The notes: generated from the letters alone by a model not told the origin. Shown: positions 17,462-27,257, counted from the first letter of the stretch. The stretch is 64,000 nucleotides of DNA from Clostridia bacterium (GCA_003249225.1 QKJQ01000018.1:34811-98810); one strand, 5' to 3'. Made by a program: numbers and translations.

Positions 17462-18568
17462 ATGAATCTTTCATTTTATTTACCAACAAAACTGATACTG
17501 GAAGAAAACTGTGTAATAAAGAATGCTTCAAAATTTGCAGAAGCAGGAAAGAAAGCGATGATCGTGACCGGCCGTCATTCGGCAAAGGCCTCCGGTGCTC
17601 TGGATGATGTACTGGCGGTGCTGGAACAGGAGAAGATCGAGTGGGTAATCTTTGACCGGATCGAAAACAATCCGTCTATGGAAACGGTGGAGGAAGCAGG
17701 GGAGATTGCAAAGGCAGAAGGCGTTGACTTTGTAATAGGAATCGGCGGCGGTTCACCGATCGATGCAGCAAAAGCAATTGCTGTCCTTGCAGCCAATGAC
17801 ATGAAGACCACAGACCTTTTCTTAAATCAATTCAGCAAAGCACTAAAGATCCTGGCGGTTCCGACAACGGCAGGAACCGGAAGCGAGGCAACCCCGTACA
17901 GTGTATTGCTCCGAAAGGATCTCCAGACCAAAATGGGCTTTGGAAATCCGTATACATTTCCGGTATATGCATTTTTAGATGCCAGATATACACTTTCCTT
18001 ATCAAAAAGCTTTACGATCAGTACTGCGGTGGATGCTTTTACACACTGTCTGGAAGGGTATATGGCGAACCGCAGCACGGTACTGTCGGATGCCATTGCA
18101 CTAAGTGCTATTACAGCCTTTGGAAAGGCAATCCCGTCCCTTGGTAACGAGGAACTTACCCTGGAAGAAAGAGAACAGCTGCTTTACATCTCCATGGTTG
18201 GCGGCGTAACAATTGCACAGACCGGCGTGACCGCGCCTCATGGACTGGGATACTGCTATACCTATTTCAAAGATGTACCGCATGGTGTGGCAAATGGTTA
18301 CTTTATGCGTGAGTACCTGAAACTCCATAGTGAGATACGGAAAGAAAAAGTAGAGACAGCAATATCGGCCTTAGGGTTTGACAATGTGGATGCTTTTGCG
18401 GATGCCCTCGATGCCCTGATCGGACCGGCCCCTGAACTTACGGCAGAAGAAGTGGAAGAGTATGCAAAGCTTTCCATGATGCAAAAAGGAAGTCTTGCCA
18501 ATACACCATATCCTATGACAGAAGAAAGTGTTCTAATGTTGTGGAAGAAGATGGCAAAGCTTAGCTGA
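17462..18568 (+). CDS. Iron-containing alcohol dehydrogenase
   Basis: A group III (iron-dependent) alcohol dehydrogenase of 368 residues, NAD(P)-linked, reducing aldehydes to alcohols or the reverse. The cofactor motif GIGGGSPIDAAK is at about residues 98-109 and PTTAGTGSEAT near 136-146. The metal site is visible as DAFTHCLE (Asp about 191, His about 195), then APHGLGY and DVPHGVANG, giving the four Asp/His ligands. The start at 17462 has GAGAGGA upstream. It is separated from the aminotransferase by 287 bases, so co-transcription is uncertain. A plausible joint role is making the semialdehyde/alcohol partner of the aminotransferase product, but this is inference. Confidence 0.9.
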   Translation: MNLSFYLPTKLILEENCVIKNASKFAEAGKKAMIVTGRHSAKASGALDDVLAVLEQEKIEWVIFDRIENNPSMETVEEAGEIAKAEGVDFVIGIGGGSPIDAAKAIAVLAANDMKTTDLFLNQFSKALKILAVPTTAGTGSEATPYSVLLRKDLQTKMGFGNPYTFPVYAFLDARYTLSLSKSFTISTAVDAFTHCLEGYMANRSTVLSDAIALSAITAFGKAIPSLGNEELTLEEREQLLYISMVGGVTIAQTGVTAPHGLGYCYTYFKDVPHGVANGYFMREYLKLHSEIRKEKVETAISALGFDNVDAFADALDALIGPAPELTAEEVEEYAKLSMMQKGSLANTPYPMTEESVLMLWKKMAKLS

Positions 18569-18855
18569 CAGGCATTTATTCTTAGGAAGAAGATTGGATT
18601 AAGAGCCGAAGGTAACTTTCAAATCTTAATCGAATAGAAGAAAGCAATGCGGGATTTTAAAGTAATGTGGAATAAAAAGCAATAAGGAATAAAAAGTTAT
18701 TTAGAATTGTGATGCAGTGCAGGATTTAATAATTATCGTAAAATTGCAGTGTAATGCGAAAATCTAAATTTATGTGGAAATTAAGGTAGAAGTTGAAGTT
18801 TATGAGAAGTAAAAGGAAAGAAGAATACAGTAGCGACCGAAAGAGAGGAAAATTT

Positions 18856-20124
18856 ATGACTTTAGCAGAACGTTGCCAACAGGTGATGCCACCAATGGCT
18901 CTCCGTGTAACAGATCTTGGAGTAACAAAAGGAAGCGGAGCTTACCTTTATACCGATGATGGAAGAAAGATTCTTGACTTTGCAAGTGGTATCGCGGTAT
19001 GTAACCTTGGACATAACCACCCAAGAGTTGTAGAAGCGGCCAAAAAGCAGATGGACTCCCTGATCCACGGATGTCACAACATTGTATATTATGAACCGTA
19101 TGTTAAACTTGCTGAGGAACTGGTAGCACGTACCGGTGGTAATAAGATGTTGTATTTTAGCAACAGCGGCGCAGAAGCAAACGAAGGAGCGTTAAAGCTT
19201 GCAAAATACCATACACACAGACCGGCCATCATTTCCTTTACGAATTCCTTCCATGGAAGAACCATTGCCTGTGCTTCCATTACCGGATCGGCAGCAGGAT
19301 ACAGAAAATATTACGAACCCCTGCTTCCTAGTGTCTACTTTGCAGAATATCCGAACCTGTTCCGTACCCCATACAAAATGGTCGATGGAAAATGTCCGAA
19401 AGAGTATATGGACCAGTTCGATGTCATGTTCCACAAGTTAGTTGATCCGAGCATGGTCGCAGCTATCGTTCTTGAGCCAATCCAGGGCGAAGGCGGTTAC
19501 ATCGTACCTCCGGTAGAATGGTTACAGCACGTTCGAAAGGTCTGTGATGAACATGGCATCATGATGATCTTTGATGAGGTTCAGACAGGATTTGGACGTA
19601 CCGGTGAACTTTATGCGTTCCAGACTCTTGGTGTTGAACCGGATATCTTCACAACAGCAAAAGCACTTGGCAGCGGCTTCCCAATCAGTGCTGTTGTCGG
19701 CAAAAAGGAAGTTATGGAAAGCTGGGCAAGAGGCGCTCATGGCGGCACCTTTGGCGGTAACCCGGTATCCTGTGCCGCATCCCTTGCGACCCTTGAAGTT
19801 ATGGACGAAGAGAACCTTCTTGACTACTGTAAAAAGACAGGACAGTATTTCCGCGATGAACTTTCCAAGCTGCAGACGGAATTTTCAGACAGGATTGGCG
19901 ATGTTCGTGGTGTCGGTATGATGAATGCCATTGAATTCGTCGGTGCGGACAACGGTCCGGATGCCGCATTTGCAGCAGAAGTCAGCAAAAAAGCACTGGC
20001 AGAGAATCTGCTTCTTCTGACCTGTGGTGTAGATAAGAACATAGTTCGTTTTATTCCACCGATCAATGTGAAGAAGGAAGAGATCGATGAGGCGATTGGA
20101 ATACTTCGTAAAGTCATGAAGTAA
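18856..20124 (+). CDS. Class III pyridoxal-phosphate aminotransferase (4-aminobutyrate aminotransferase-like)
   Basis: A fold-type I, class III transaminase of 422 residues that moves an omega-amino group (for example from 4-aminobutyrate or ornithine) to 2-oxoglutarate. Visible motifs are GSGAYLYTDDGRKILDFASG, the PLP-phosphate SNSGAEANEGALK, EPIQGEGGY, the Asp that holds the pyridine nitrogen in IFDEVQTGFGRTG, and the Schiff-base Lys (about 268) in TAKALGSGFP. I chose the ATG at 18856 over 18793 because AGAGAGGA lies just before it and family alignment begins there (MTLAERCQQ). Whether it is a GabT or a relative with another substrate is not decidable. A strong terminator follows at 20247. 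Confidence 0.88.
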   Translation: MTLAERCQQVMPPMALRVTDLGVTKGSGAYLYTDDGRKILDFASGIAVCNLGHNHPRVVEAAKKQMDSLIHGCHNIVYYEPYVKLAEELVARTGGNKMLYFSNSGAEANEGALKLAKYHTHRPAIISFTNSFHGRTIACASITGSAAGYRKYYEPLLPSVYFAEYPNLFRTPYKMVDGKCPKEYMDQFDVMFHKLVDPSMVAAIVLEPIQGEGGYIVPPVEWLQHVRKVCDEHGIMMIFDEVQTGFGRTGELYAFQTLGVEPDIFTTAKALGSGFPISAVVGKKEVMESWARGAHGGTFGGNPVSCAASLATLEVMDEENLLDYCKKTGQYFRDELSKLQTEFSDRIGDVRGVGMMNAIEFVGADNGPDAAFAAEVSKKALAENLLLLTCGVDKNIVRFIPPINVKKEEIDEAIGILRKVMK

Positions 20125-20757
20125 GTAAATGAAAGAGGCAAATCAAAAAAATAAATAGAAAAGAAATCAGGAAATCACTTAGAAAAGCAATAAGATAAGA
20201 AATAAGAGAGTTAACAAAAAAGAAGATTATAGTGAAACAGAAAAAGAAAGCCAGAAATAAGAGTTTACAATAAATTCTAATTCTGGCTTTTTTATTTTTA
20301 TCTGGAGTATAGGTAAAATTTGATGAGTATGCTACCGCTTGATAAAGATAAGGCGTACGAGCTATCGCATTTAATACAATTATGTTCTTCGTCGGGATCG
20401 ATAATCTTCTCTTATGCTGGTATTATCATTGGTTAACTTTCGATTTATTACATAGATTTAGTGCAGTGGAATAGCAATGGATTTGTTTTTTCATAAGCTA
20501 TATGGGGTTACTATTGTGATTGAAAAATAAAAAGAAAAAGAACAGATCCTTCCATTGAACCCTCTTAATGCCTGATGGTGCTATAATATGCTAAATTTAC
20601 TATATATTTACATGAGACAGGTGTGTATAATGGTAAATGGAGGGAGCAGACTGTGATTTTCATCTGAAAATGCGCAGGTGCTGACAGGAAGTATAATGGT
20701 TCAGTTGCTTCTGCCCATTATTCTGGGGGTTTAGAAACAGTTTGGGAGGATTCGATT
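20125..20757 (+). other. Long intergenic region after the aminotransferase
   Basis: Contains the terminator at 20247-20295, a 37-codon ORF (20323-20436) with at best a weak AGGT ribosome binding site and no recognisable family, and two copies of GTATAATGGT (20625 and 20692) that could be -10 boxes of the next gene. A perfect palindrome ATTTTCA-TC-TGAAAAT lies at 20656-20671. No firm gene is seen. Confidence 0.35.
20247..20299 (+). terminator. Intrinsic terminator after the aminotransferase gene
   Basis: AAAGCCAGAA (20247-20256) pairs with TTCTGGCTTT (20281-20290), followed by a long T-rich run. Confidence 0.8.
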
Positions 20758-21372
20758 ATGAAAGAATCAAGGAAAGTGTTTTACGGAACCGTTACCTTCT
20801 TTCTGGTTTGTTTCATTGTATTTCTGCTGATCTATTCAATCACAGAGCCATGGAAAAGCAGGGTAAGTACAAGAATTGCAACACTTGATGCTGCATATGA
20901 TGTGAACCAGACCGTCTATCAGATCGGTGCTGAAAGTATTTATAGTAAGGAAATACCCATGAAGATTTCATTTGTAACCTATCTGCCCGAAAAGCAGGAG
21001 ATACAGTTCGGATACAGAATCAGATCGAATAAGGATGATGCAATTTCGGCTTATTCCTTCCGCATACGAAATCAGGATGGAATTGACACACAAAAAGAAG
21101 ATGTCAGACTAGAAAGCAGTATGGCCTATCCGGCCTATACAATTGTGCCGGAAAGCGGTCTGTTCCATTTCTATGCAAGGATCATAGTACCGATCTACAA
21201 AGAAGAATTCCTGGATTTTAGCCAGCTGTACATAGATGTCTATCAGGACGATGAATTTATAACCTCCATACAGGTCATGGAAAGTAAAGACGACCTTAAA
21301 GAAATAATCTACGACTATTCCACTAACCATTACGAATATGCAGACAGCCCCCTGTCTTCATCAGCGAAGTGA
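20758..21372 (+). CDS. Membrane-anchored hypothetical protein
   Basis: A protein of 204 residues with one N-terminal membrane helix (about residues 9-28, FYGTVTFFLVCFIVFLLIYS) and an outside domain. The domain is beta-rich with alternating hydrophobic strands, no Cys pairs and no known catalytic motif. The topology suggests a small surface or envelope-stress protein; I do not recognise a family. The ATG has TTGGGAGGATTCG upstream, a good ribosome binding site. The end overlaps the end of the convergent pucR-like gene by 12 bases, so the two messages are antisense to each other at their tails. Confidence 0.6.
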   Translation: MKESRKVFYGTVTFFLVCFIVFLLIYSITEPWKSRVSTRIATLDAAYDVNQTVYQIGAESIYSKEIPMKISFVTYLPEKQEIQFGYRIRSNKDDAISAYSFRIRNQDGIDTQKEDVRLESSMAYPAYTIVPESGLFHFYARIIVPIYKEEFLDFSQLYIDVYQDDEFITSIQVMESKDDLKEIIYDYSTNHYEYADSPLSSSAK

Positions 21373-22998
21373 TTGAAGAAGAAATGCCATCTTGAACTGA
21401 AAATAATGTGGTTCCTCAAAAGGATTTACCTGCAGCAGCGAGGTGATCTTTTTTTTGCGTTGCAATAAAGTATTCTTATGGATGTACATCAGATCAGAAA
21501 CCTGAGTGGTCGAAGTCTGGTGTTCCAGAAGAAGCTTAAAGGTTTCGAATAATTCTGTATTGTTCTCCCGGTCATAATCAAGAATCGGAGCAAGCAGACT
21601 GTTAGAGATTGATAAAAGCTGTTTTTTTTGCGGCTCCGTCAGCGAAGAAAAGTAGGAGTATAACTGATAATCCTTGTAAAATGCAATTGTTTCGTTCGGA
21701 ATCAAGGAAGACAGCAGAGAAAGAGAGCTTCTGGCTTCGCGAAAACTTGTTCCAAGCATGGAAGGGGAACGGTAATATTGCCCGATGCCGATCTTTCCTT
21801 CTATCTTCAATGTTTGCTTTAATGACAGAAGTATATGAGAGGCCAGCGAGGAGGCTTTTATATATGTCTTTTCCATGGAGCCGCTTTCCATCGGAAGGAA
21901 GAGTATCATTTCTTCATAGTTCGGGCAGATCAGAATATGAGGAGAAGACTCAAGGAGCATTTTCAAAAACTTGTGGACTGCATCACTCTGATTTCTGGAC
22001 GGGTCTGTGATGGGTACCTGTACGATCATGATAAGGCAAATGGATGCAATATCAATATCAAGAGCCTCACCGGTCGAGACCGCAATGGTATCATTTGAGA
22101 AGTTCCAGCTCAGGATGTCATTCAGAAAGCTTATATACTTCTGGTCGCGAAGATGAGATGCCCGGATCTTATTGAGGGTAATGGTAGCCAGTGTGTTCTT
22201 TGCATGAGAAAGTGCGATCTCTTCTGTTTCTGTCAGAGACTTTTCGTGAAAAACAAGAACCGAACCATAATACATGGAAGAGATAAAGATTGGGTAGACT
22301 TTCACAAAAGTCTGTGTTTTTGATGTGACAAGAGGAATTACTTCATTTTCCGACAGGCTGATGGTCGGAATCTTTGAGAGCAGATGAGTGAGTTCTTTTT
22401 CCTCTTCCTGCGTAATATGATCGGTAACAGATATAAAAAGCTCACCGGAAGGAGCGGAGTAATACACTTTTTTATGCAGAATTTCGCTCAGATTCTTTAA
22501 GAACTGCTCGATGGAATTACCACTCAGCAAAAGACTGGTGAGATGATTCTGAATCTCCAGAGAGTAGCGGAGTCTGTCTGCCTGGTAATTTAATATACGG
22601 TCCATGATCATGGAGATGATGGATGAGTAAGGAACTGTGTTCGGAAGAAAGAGAATGGGAAGATTTTCCTGATCCGCAAGTGCAAGAGCCTCGGGCAGGA
22701 ACTTTCCTTCATAGGTTTCGTTGTAGCAGAACACAAGTGCACTTGTACCTACATTAACAGCAGCACGGATTAGGTCCACATGTTTTTCCGGATAAAGAGC
22801 GACCGTAGATAAAAGGCAGACCGTAAGCTCACGGCTGTCTTCTTTCATGGTCAGACCTTCAAAAGGGAGATCGGCATATACAGAAAATTCAATAATGTTC
22901 ATACGGTTTATGGTACGGTTCAGCCCGTTTTTTCCGGCGGCGACGGTTCCAAGAGAGAGCGGATATAGGGTGATAGCTTCTGCAACAGTAAAGTTCAT
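21361..22998 (-). CDS. PucR-family transcriptional regulator
   Basis: A 545-residue regulator. The N-terminal PucR domain (about residues 1-125) opens with the family sequence TVAEAITLYPLSLGTVAAG. A GAF-like central region and a GGDEF-relative/CdaR-like region follow. The C-terminal helix-turn-helix (HTH_30) lies at about residues 485-545, where the segment YIHKNTLLQRKKKI is the recognition helix. Family members control purine, amino-acid or peptide catabolism. It is divergent from the oppBCDFA operon; the gap carries palindromes that could be its sites, so control of peptide import is the simplest reading. A GGAGGTTC-type ribosome binding site precedes the ATG. Confidence 0.85.
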   Translation of the reverse strand: MNFTVAEAITLYPLSLGTVAAGKNGLNRTINRMNIIEFSVYADLPFEGLTMKEDSRELTVCLLSTVALYPEKHVDLIRAAVNVGTSALVFCYNETYEGKFLPEALALADQENLPILFLPNTVPYSSIISMIMDRILNYQADRLRYSLEIQNHLTSLLLSGNSIEQFLKNLSEILHKKVYYSAPSGELFISVTDHITQEEEKELTHLLSKIPTISLSENEVIPLVTSKTQTFVKVYPIFISSMYYGSVLVFHEKSLTETEEIALSHAKNTLATITLNKIRASHLRDQKYISFLNDILSWNFSNDTIAVSTGEALDIDIASICLIMIVQVPITDPSRNQSDAVHKFLKMLLESSPHILICPNYEEMILFLPMESGSMEKTYIKASSLASHILLSLKQTLKIEGKIGIGQYYRSPSMLGTSFREARSSLSLLSSLIPNETIAFYKDYQLYSYFSSLTEPQKKQLLSISNSLLAPILDYDRENNTELFETFKLLLEHQTSTTQVSDLMYIHKNTLLQRKKKITSLLQVNPFEEPHYFQFKMAFLLQSLR

Positions 22999-23303
22999 GG
23001 GAACCTCCAGGGATCGAAGTTTTTGGGTATATGTGTAATATACACATAGAAAAATACAGTGTATGTACTAATAAGACACTATTATGTGTTCTCTTATGTG
23101 TACATGCACATACACTAGGATGGTAAGATTATATCAAATAAAACAGGGTTAGGCAATTACATATAGAAGAACTGTGATAGAAACGATGGCGTTTATCCAA
23201 GGGATAAGCGTCTTTTTTTTGCTGAAAGATTTCTTAAGTAAATTATTAACCAATACTTTATTCTGTTGCAGAAAGATTTGGAATACATAAAAGGAGAGAA
23301 CGT
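22999..23303. promoter_or_regulatory. pucR-opp control region with palindromes
   Basis: TATGTGTA (23030-23037), ATA, TACACATA (23041-23048) is a perfect palindrome 32 bases before the pucR-like start. A second related one, TATGTG (23095-23100) with CACATA (23107-23112), lies towards the opp side, with further GTGTATGTAC-like half sites between. This pattern suggests PucR-type operators controlling both directions. An attenuator-like terminator follows at 23188-23220. Confidence 0.5.
23188..23220 (+). terminator. Terminator or attenuator in the opp leader
   Basis: GGCGTTTATCC (23188-23198) pairs with GGATAAGCGTC (23202-23212), 11 pairs including two G-U, 3-base loop, followed by eight T. It points towards oppB, whose ATG is 84 bases on, with no gene on the plus strand before it. 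It therefore either blocks stray transcription or attenuates the operon. Confidence 0.6.
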
Positions 23304-24275
23304 ATGGCAAGATATTTAAGCAAAAGAGTACTGACAGGACTGCTTTGCGTCTTGGTTGCATTGTGCCTTAATTTTGCTCTGATTCATATGGCACCGGGTG
23401 ATCCGATTCGAATACTGGTAGGGAACAAAGAGCCAAACCCGGAGCTGGTTCAGGTGCTGACGGAAAAATATGGTCTTGACCAGCCAGCACTGGTACAGTT
23501 TGAAAAATACATTGGAAACCTGTTGCATGGCGATCTTGGCGATTCCTATTATACAGGAGAACCGGTACTTAATATTATCAAGCAAAAGCTGCCACTGACG
23601 CTTCTGCTGGCAGGAAGCATGGTATTCATTGCAGTAATAATTGGCGGACTGCTTGGCGTCTTTTGTGCAAAGAGAGCTGGCGGTAAGCTGGATACCTTCC
23701 TTGGAAGCTTTACCTATCTCTTCGATTCTGTTCCGGGCTACTGGCTTGGACTTATGCTTATCCTGCTGTTTGCTTCAAGATTAAAGATATTGCCCACGAC
23801 CGGACTAGTCTCCATTCGTGAAAGTTATACCGGCTTCGCTCATATTCTTGATATGGCAAAACATCTGATACTTCCGATTACGACTGGTGTTATTGGTATC
23901 GTCCCTTATTATTTCCGCATTACCAGAGCCTCGGTCATTCAGCAGCTGGGAGAAGATTTTATTGTTACACTCAGAGCTGCCGGAATGTCGGAACATAAAA
24001 TATTCTATAAGTATGTATTCCGCAATGCAATTATTCCAACAGTAACAGCCGTTGGCATACACCTTGCCTATATGATTGCAGGATCGACCATTATTGAGAT
24101 CGTATTTGGTCTTCCGGGACTTGGAAGCTATCTAATGACATCGATTTCAAGAAGAGATTACCCGATTCTGATGGGATTCTATCTGATCTTAAGTGTCTCA
24201 GTCGCTGTTATGATGATCGTTGTTGATTTTGTATATACCCTTTTGGATCCAAGAGTAAGGCATGTCAGTGATTAA
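23304..24275 (+). CDS. oppB: Oligopeptide/dipeptide ABC transporter permease, OppB/DppB type
   Basis: First membrane subunit of a peptide importer, 323 residues. It shows the DppB N-terminus with helix 1 at about 9-29, the extracellular MAPGDPIRILVG segment, the DLGDSYYTGEPV loop and six predicted helices. The ATPase-contact loop reads FIVTLRAAGMSEHKIFYKYVFRNAIIPT in pieces around residues 215-245. The length and order of motifs are normal. AAAGGAGAG precedes the start. It heads a five-gene opp set with short gaps. Peptide versus nickel use cannot be told from the permease alone, but the neighbouring peptidase favours peptides. Confidence 0.9.
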   Translation: MARYLSKRVLTGLLCVLVALCLNFALIHMAPGDPIRILVGNKEPNPELVQVLTEKYGLDQPALVQFEKYIGNLLHGDLGDSYYTGEPVLNIIKQKLPLTLLLAGSMVFIAVIIGGLLGVFCAKRAGGKLDTFLGSFTYLFDSVPGYWLGLMLILLFASRLKILPTTGLVSIRESYTGFAHILDMAKHLILPITTGVIGIVPYYFRITRASVIQQLGEDFIVTLRAAGMSEHKIFYKYVFRNAIIPTVTAVGIHLAYMIAGSTIIEIVFGLPGLGSYLMTSISRRDYPILMGFYLILSVSVAVMMIVVDFVYTLLDPRVRHVSD

Positions 24276-24322
24276 ATGAATCGTCAGATCTGCGGAAGTT
24301 TAGCGCAGAAAATGGAGGTAAC

Positions 24323-25159
24323 ATGAAAAAAGTAAAACATCTCATACATCGATATCCCAGACTTATTTTTGGCCTTTGCATGGCTTTCGTGCTTGTAATC
24401 GTCGCAGTTCTGGCACCTTTGCTTTCACCGTATAATCCTTACGATCTGTCGGATGATATGATGGTCGGTCCAAGTGCTGCGCACTGGTTCGGTACGGACA
24501 AGTTAGGGAGGGACATTTTGTCCATGATCCTCTATGGCAGCCGGACTTCGCTTATTATAGGTATTTCTTCTGCTATGATCGCCGCAGTGATTGGTACCAT
24601 AATTGGAGCAATTGCAGGTTACTTAGGTGGAAAAGCGGATCTGATTCTGGGAGAGATCATCAATATATTCATGATGATTCCATCGTTCTTTTTAATACTT
24701 ATCATCGTTGCGTTATTTGGCTCCGGACTTTTTAAAGTAATGATTGTAATCGGACTTACTTCCTGGACCGGCAATGCCAAGATCATGCGTGGACAGGCTC
24801 TTAGCCTTCGAAGCAGGACGTTTGTAAAGGCAAGTGAAGCAGTCGGTGAGAACCGTATGAAGATCCTGATCAAACATATTATTCCGAATGGAATTTTTCC
24901 AATCGTTTCGAACACAACAATGGGCATAGCCTCAGCCATACTGATGGAATCCAGTCTTGCCTTTTTAGGTCTTGGAGATCCCAATACGGTAAGCTGGGGA
25001 CAGCTGATCGCAAATGGAAAAGCGTACCTGACCAGCGGTTGGTGGATCAGCTTCTTTGGCGGTATTGCAATCATCTATACTGTGGTAGCATTTTTCTTCA
25101 TTGGAGATGGACTGAACGTAATTCTGAACCCGAAAATACGTAATGTAACGAATGTATAG
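24323..25159 (+). CDS. oppC: Oligopeptide/dipeptide ABC transporter permease, OppC/DppC type
   Basis: Second membrane subunit, 278 residues. The N-terminal helix (about 16-36) is followed by the family motif HWFGTDKLGRDILSMILYGSRTSL, here spread over residues 53-75, which is diagnostic of OppC/DppC. The EAA loop reads FVKASEAVGENRMKILIKHIIPN and the end has GDGLNVILNPKIRN. The ribosome binding site is TGGAGGTAAC. A small TCTGCG/CGCAGA hairpin lies in the 47-base gap from oppB. Confidence 0.92.
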   Translation: MKKVKHLIHRYPRLIFGLCMAFVLVIVAVLAPLLSPYNPYDLSDDMMVGPSAAHWFGTDKLGRDILSMILYGSRTSLIIGISSAMIAAVIGTIIGAIAGYLGGKADLILGEIINIFMMIPSFFLILIIVALFGSGLFKVMIVIGLTSWTGNAKIMRGQALSLRSRTFVKASEAVGENRMKILIKHIIPNGIFPIVSNTTMGIASAILMESSLAFLGLGDPNTVSWGQLIANGKAYLTSGWWISFFGGIAIIYTVVAFFFIGDGLNVILNPKIRNVTNV

Positions 25160-25175
25160 TCAAAGGAGGAACGAC

Positions 25176-26162
25176 ATGTCAATTTTAGAAATCAAAGATC
25201 TTTCCGTTTCCTATCTTGGTGATGATTATAAAGTTCGTGCGGTAGATCATGTCAGCCTGAACATCGAAGAAGGCGAATCCCTTGGAATTGTGGGAGAATC
25301 AGGCTCCGGAAAGAGCACCCTGATGCTCGGTATCCTGCGTCTTTTGAATGAGCGTACTTCAAAGACAGAAGGAGAGGCTCTCTTTCGTGGAAATGATCTG
25401 ATTTCCATGAACAAAAAAGAATTGGCGAAAGTAAGGTGGAGCGAGATCTCCGTAGTTTTCCAGAAAGCCATGAATGTATTCAGCCCGGTCCACACGATAG
25501 AGACCTTTCTCTCAGATATCTATAAAGTACACAGACCAAATGCAAAACGACAGGAAATCAGAAAAGAACTGACCGACCTGCTTGCCATGGTCAATCTGCC
25601 CAAACAAGTCCTTCGGATGTACCCGCATGAGTTGTCCGGCGGTATGCTGCAGAGAACGAGCATAGCGATGAGCCTGATGTTCCGGCCGAAAATTCTGGTG
25701 CTTGATGAAGCAACGACAGCACTTGATGTTATTACACAGAATCAGATCCTGTCTGAGATCCTGGAGATAGAGGAAAAGCTTCATCTTACAAGAGTTCTGA
25801 TTACCCATGATATGTCTGTAGTGGCTAATTTCTGCAAAAAGATTGCCGTTTTTTATGCAGGAAGACTCATGGAAGTTGGATATGTAGAGGATGTCTTAGT
25901 TCATCCAAGACATCCCTATACAAGAGATCTGGTGAAGAGTTACCCGACCTTTTCAGAAGACGGAACAGGAACGGTAATCAGCATACCGGGAACCATGATT
26001 GATTTGAAAAAAGCATATACAGGCTGTCCTTATGCAAATCGATGCGACCGTGCAACGGAGCAATGCAGAACGGACCGACCGATGGAAGACCAGATGGATG
26101 AACACTGGAGTTATTATTGTCATAACCCGCTGCAAGGAGGAGAGACGGATGAAAGCAGATAA
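25176..26162 (+). CDS. oppD: Oligopeptide ABC transporter ATPase, OppD/DppD type
   Basis: First ATPase of the importer, 328 residues. Walker A is GESGSGKST (about residues 40-48), the Q-loop VFQKAMNVFSP, the signature LSGGMLQR and Walker B VLDEATTALD. The C-terminal oligopeptide-specific extension has the Cys pattern CPYANRCDRATEQC, a conserved four-Cys cluster region in DppD/OppD proteins. The ATG at 25176 has a perfect AAAGGAGG seven bases upstream; a longer frame from 25152 starts inside oppC. The end overlaps oppF by 14 bases. Confidence 0.93.
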   Translation: MSILEIKDLSVSYLGDDYKVRAVDHVSLNIEEGESLGIVGESGSGKSTLMLGILRLLNERTSKTEGEALFRGNDLISMNKKELAKVRWSEISVVFQKAMNVFSPVHTIETFLSDIYKVHRPNAKRQEIRKELTDLLAMVNLPKQVLRMYPHELSGGMLQRTSIAMSLMFRPKILVLDEATTALDVITQNQILSEILEIEEKLHLTRVLITHDMSVVANFCKKIAVFYAGRLMEVGYVEDVLVHPRHPYTRDLVKSYPTFSEDGTGTVISIPGTMIDLKKAYTGCPYANRCDRATEQCRTDRPMEDQMDEHWSYYCHNPLQGGETDESR

Positions 26163-27204
26163 GATGCAGTCCTTTGCACAGGATATGGCAGCAGAGCAGA
26201 TAGAAAAGGCGCAGGAAATAAGAAAGTCCGACAAGACGATCCTGCAGGTAACCTCATTAAAAAAGCATTACCGACAGAAGAATAAGCGAAATGTACTGGT
26301 ACGCTCTCTGGATGGTGTGAATTTTGAATTAAAAAAAGGAGAGTGCCTCGGTATCATCGGTGAGTCCGGATGTGGAAAAAGTACCCTGGGACGTGTACTG
26401 ATCGGGCTTGAAGAAGCCACTGCCGGTGAGATCCTGATTGACTGGGAAGACATAAATGACCTGAAGAAAAAGAACCGGAAGGAATTACGGCGCAAGGCGC
26501 AGATGGTGTTCCAGAATCCCTTCGATACCTTTGATAATCGAATCAGGATCGGAGACATCTTAACTTCGACACTGAAACTCCACGATATCGGAAAGACTTC
26601 AAAGACAAGAAAGCAAATTGTTCTGGACAGCCTGAAACAGGTCGGACTTCTTCCGGAAGAAGATTTTTTTAAACGCTATCCGAATGAATTATCCGGTGGT
26701 CAGCTGCAGCGTATTTCGATACTGCGCTCCATGCTCCTGAAACCAGAATTTATCGTCGCGGATGAACCGGTCAGTATGCTTGATGTATCAGTCCGCGCAG
26801 AAGTCATTCATATGTTACGACGGATGGCAGAGCAGGAGAATACTGCGGTTGTATTCATCAGTCATGACATAGCTACAACACGTTACATTGCAGACCGGAT
26901 CGCTGTTATGTACCTTGGAAAGATCATGGAGATGGGAACGGCAAATGAAGTGATTACAAGTCCCATGCATCCATACACAAAAGCCTTGATATCCAATTGC
27001 GGGGATGCAGATCCGAGGCATAAAATGGAGCCCCTGAAAGTAAAAGGTGAGCCACCATCTCCCATGAATATTCCGGAAGGGTGTTCTTTTTCAGACCGGT
27101 GCCCCTATGCAACAGACCGCTGCAGATCAGAAGAACAGACACTGCATGATTTTAAGGAAGATGGACATCTTGTCCGATGCAGATTTGCTTTGCAGCATAA
27201 TTAA
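26149..27204 (+). CDS. oppF: Oligopeptide ABC transporter ATPase, OppF/DppF type
   Basis: Second ATPase, 351 residues. A charged N-terminal stretch of about 35 residues, longer than usual, precedes the nucleotide-binding domain with Walker A GESGCGKST, Q-loop VFQNPFDTFD, signature LSGGQLQR and Walker B VADEPVSMLD. The C-terminal extension has SDRCPYATDRC, matching the Cys-rich tail of OppD. The start at 26149 follows GGAGGAGAG within the end of oppD, so translation is coupled. Confidence 0.93.
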   Translation: MKADKMQSFAQDMAAEQIEKAQEIRKSDKTILQVTSLKKHYRQKNKRNVLVRSLDGVNFELKKGECLGIIGESGCGKSTLGRVLIGLEEATAGEILIDWEDINDLKKKNRKELRRKAQMVFQNPFDTFDNRIRIGDILTSTLKLHDIGKTSKTRKQIVLDSLKQVGLLPEEDFFKRYPNELSGGQLQRISILRSMLLKPEFIVADEPVSMLDVSVRAEVIHMLRRMAEQENTAVVFISHDIATTRYIADRIAVMYLGKIMEMGTANEVITSPMHPYTKALISNCGDADPRHKMEPLKVKGEPPSPMNIPEGCSFSDRCPYATDRCRSEEQTLHDFKEDGHLVRCRFALQHN

Positions 27205-27257
27205 TCTGGTAATCAGCAACAAGATTATATAGAAAAAACAAGAAGAGAGGACGTATT

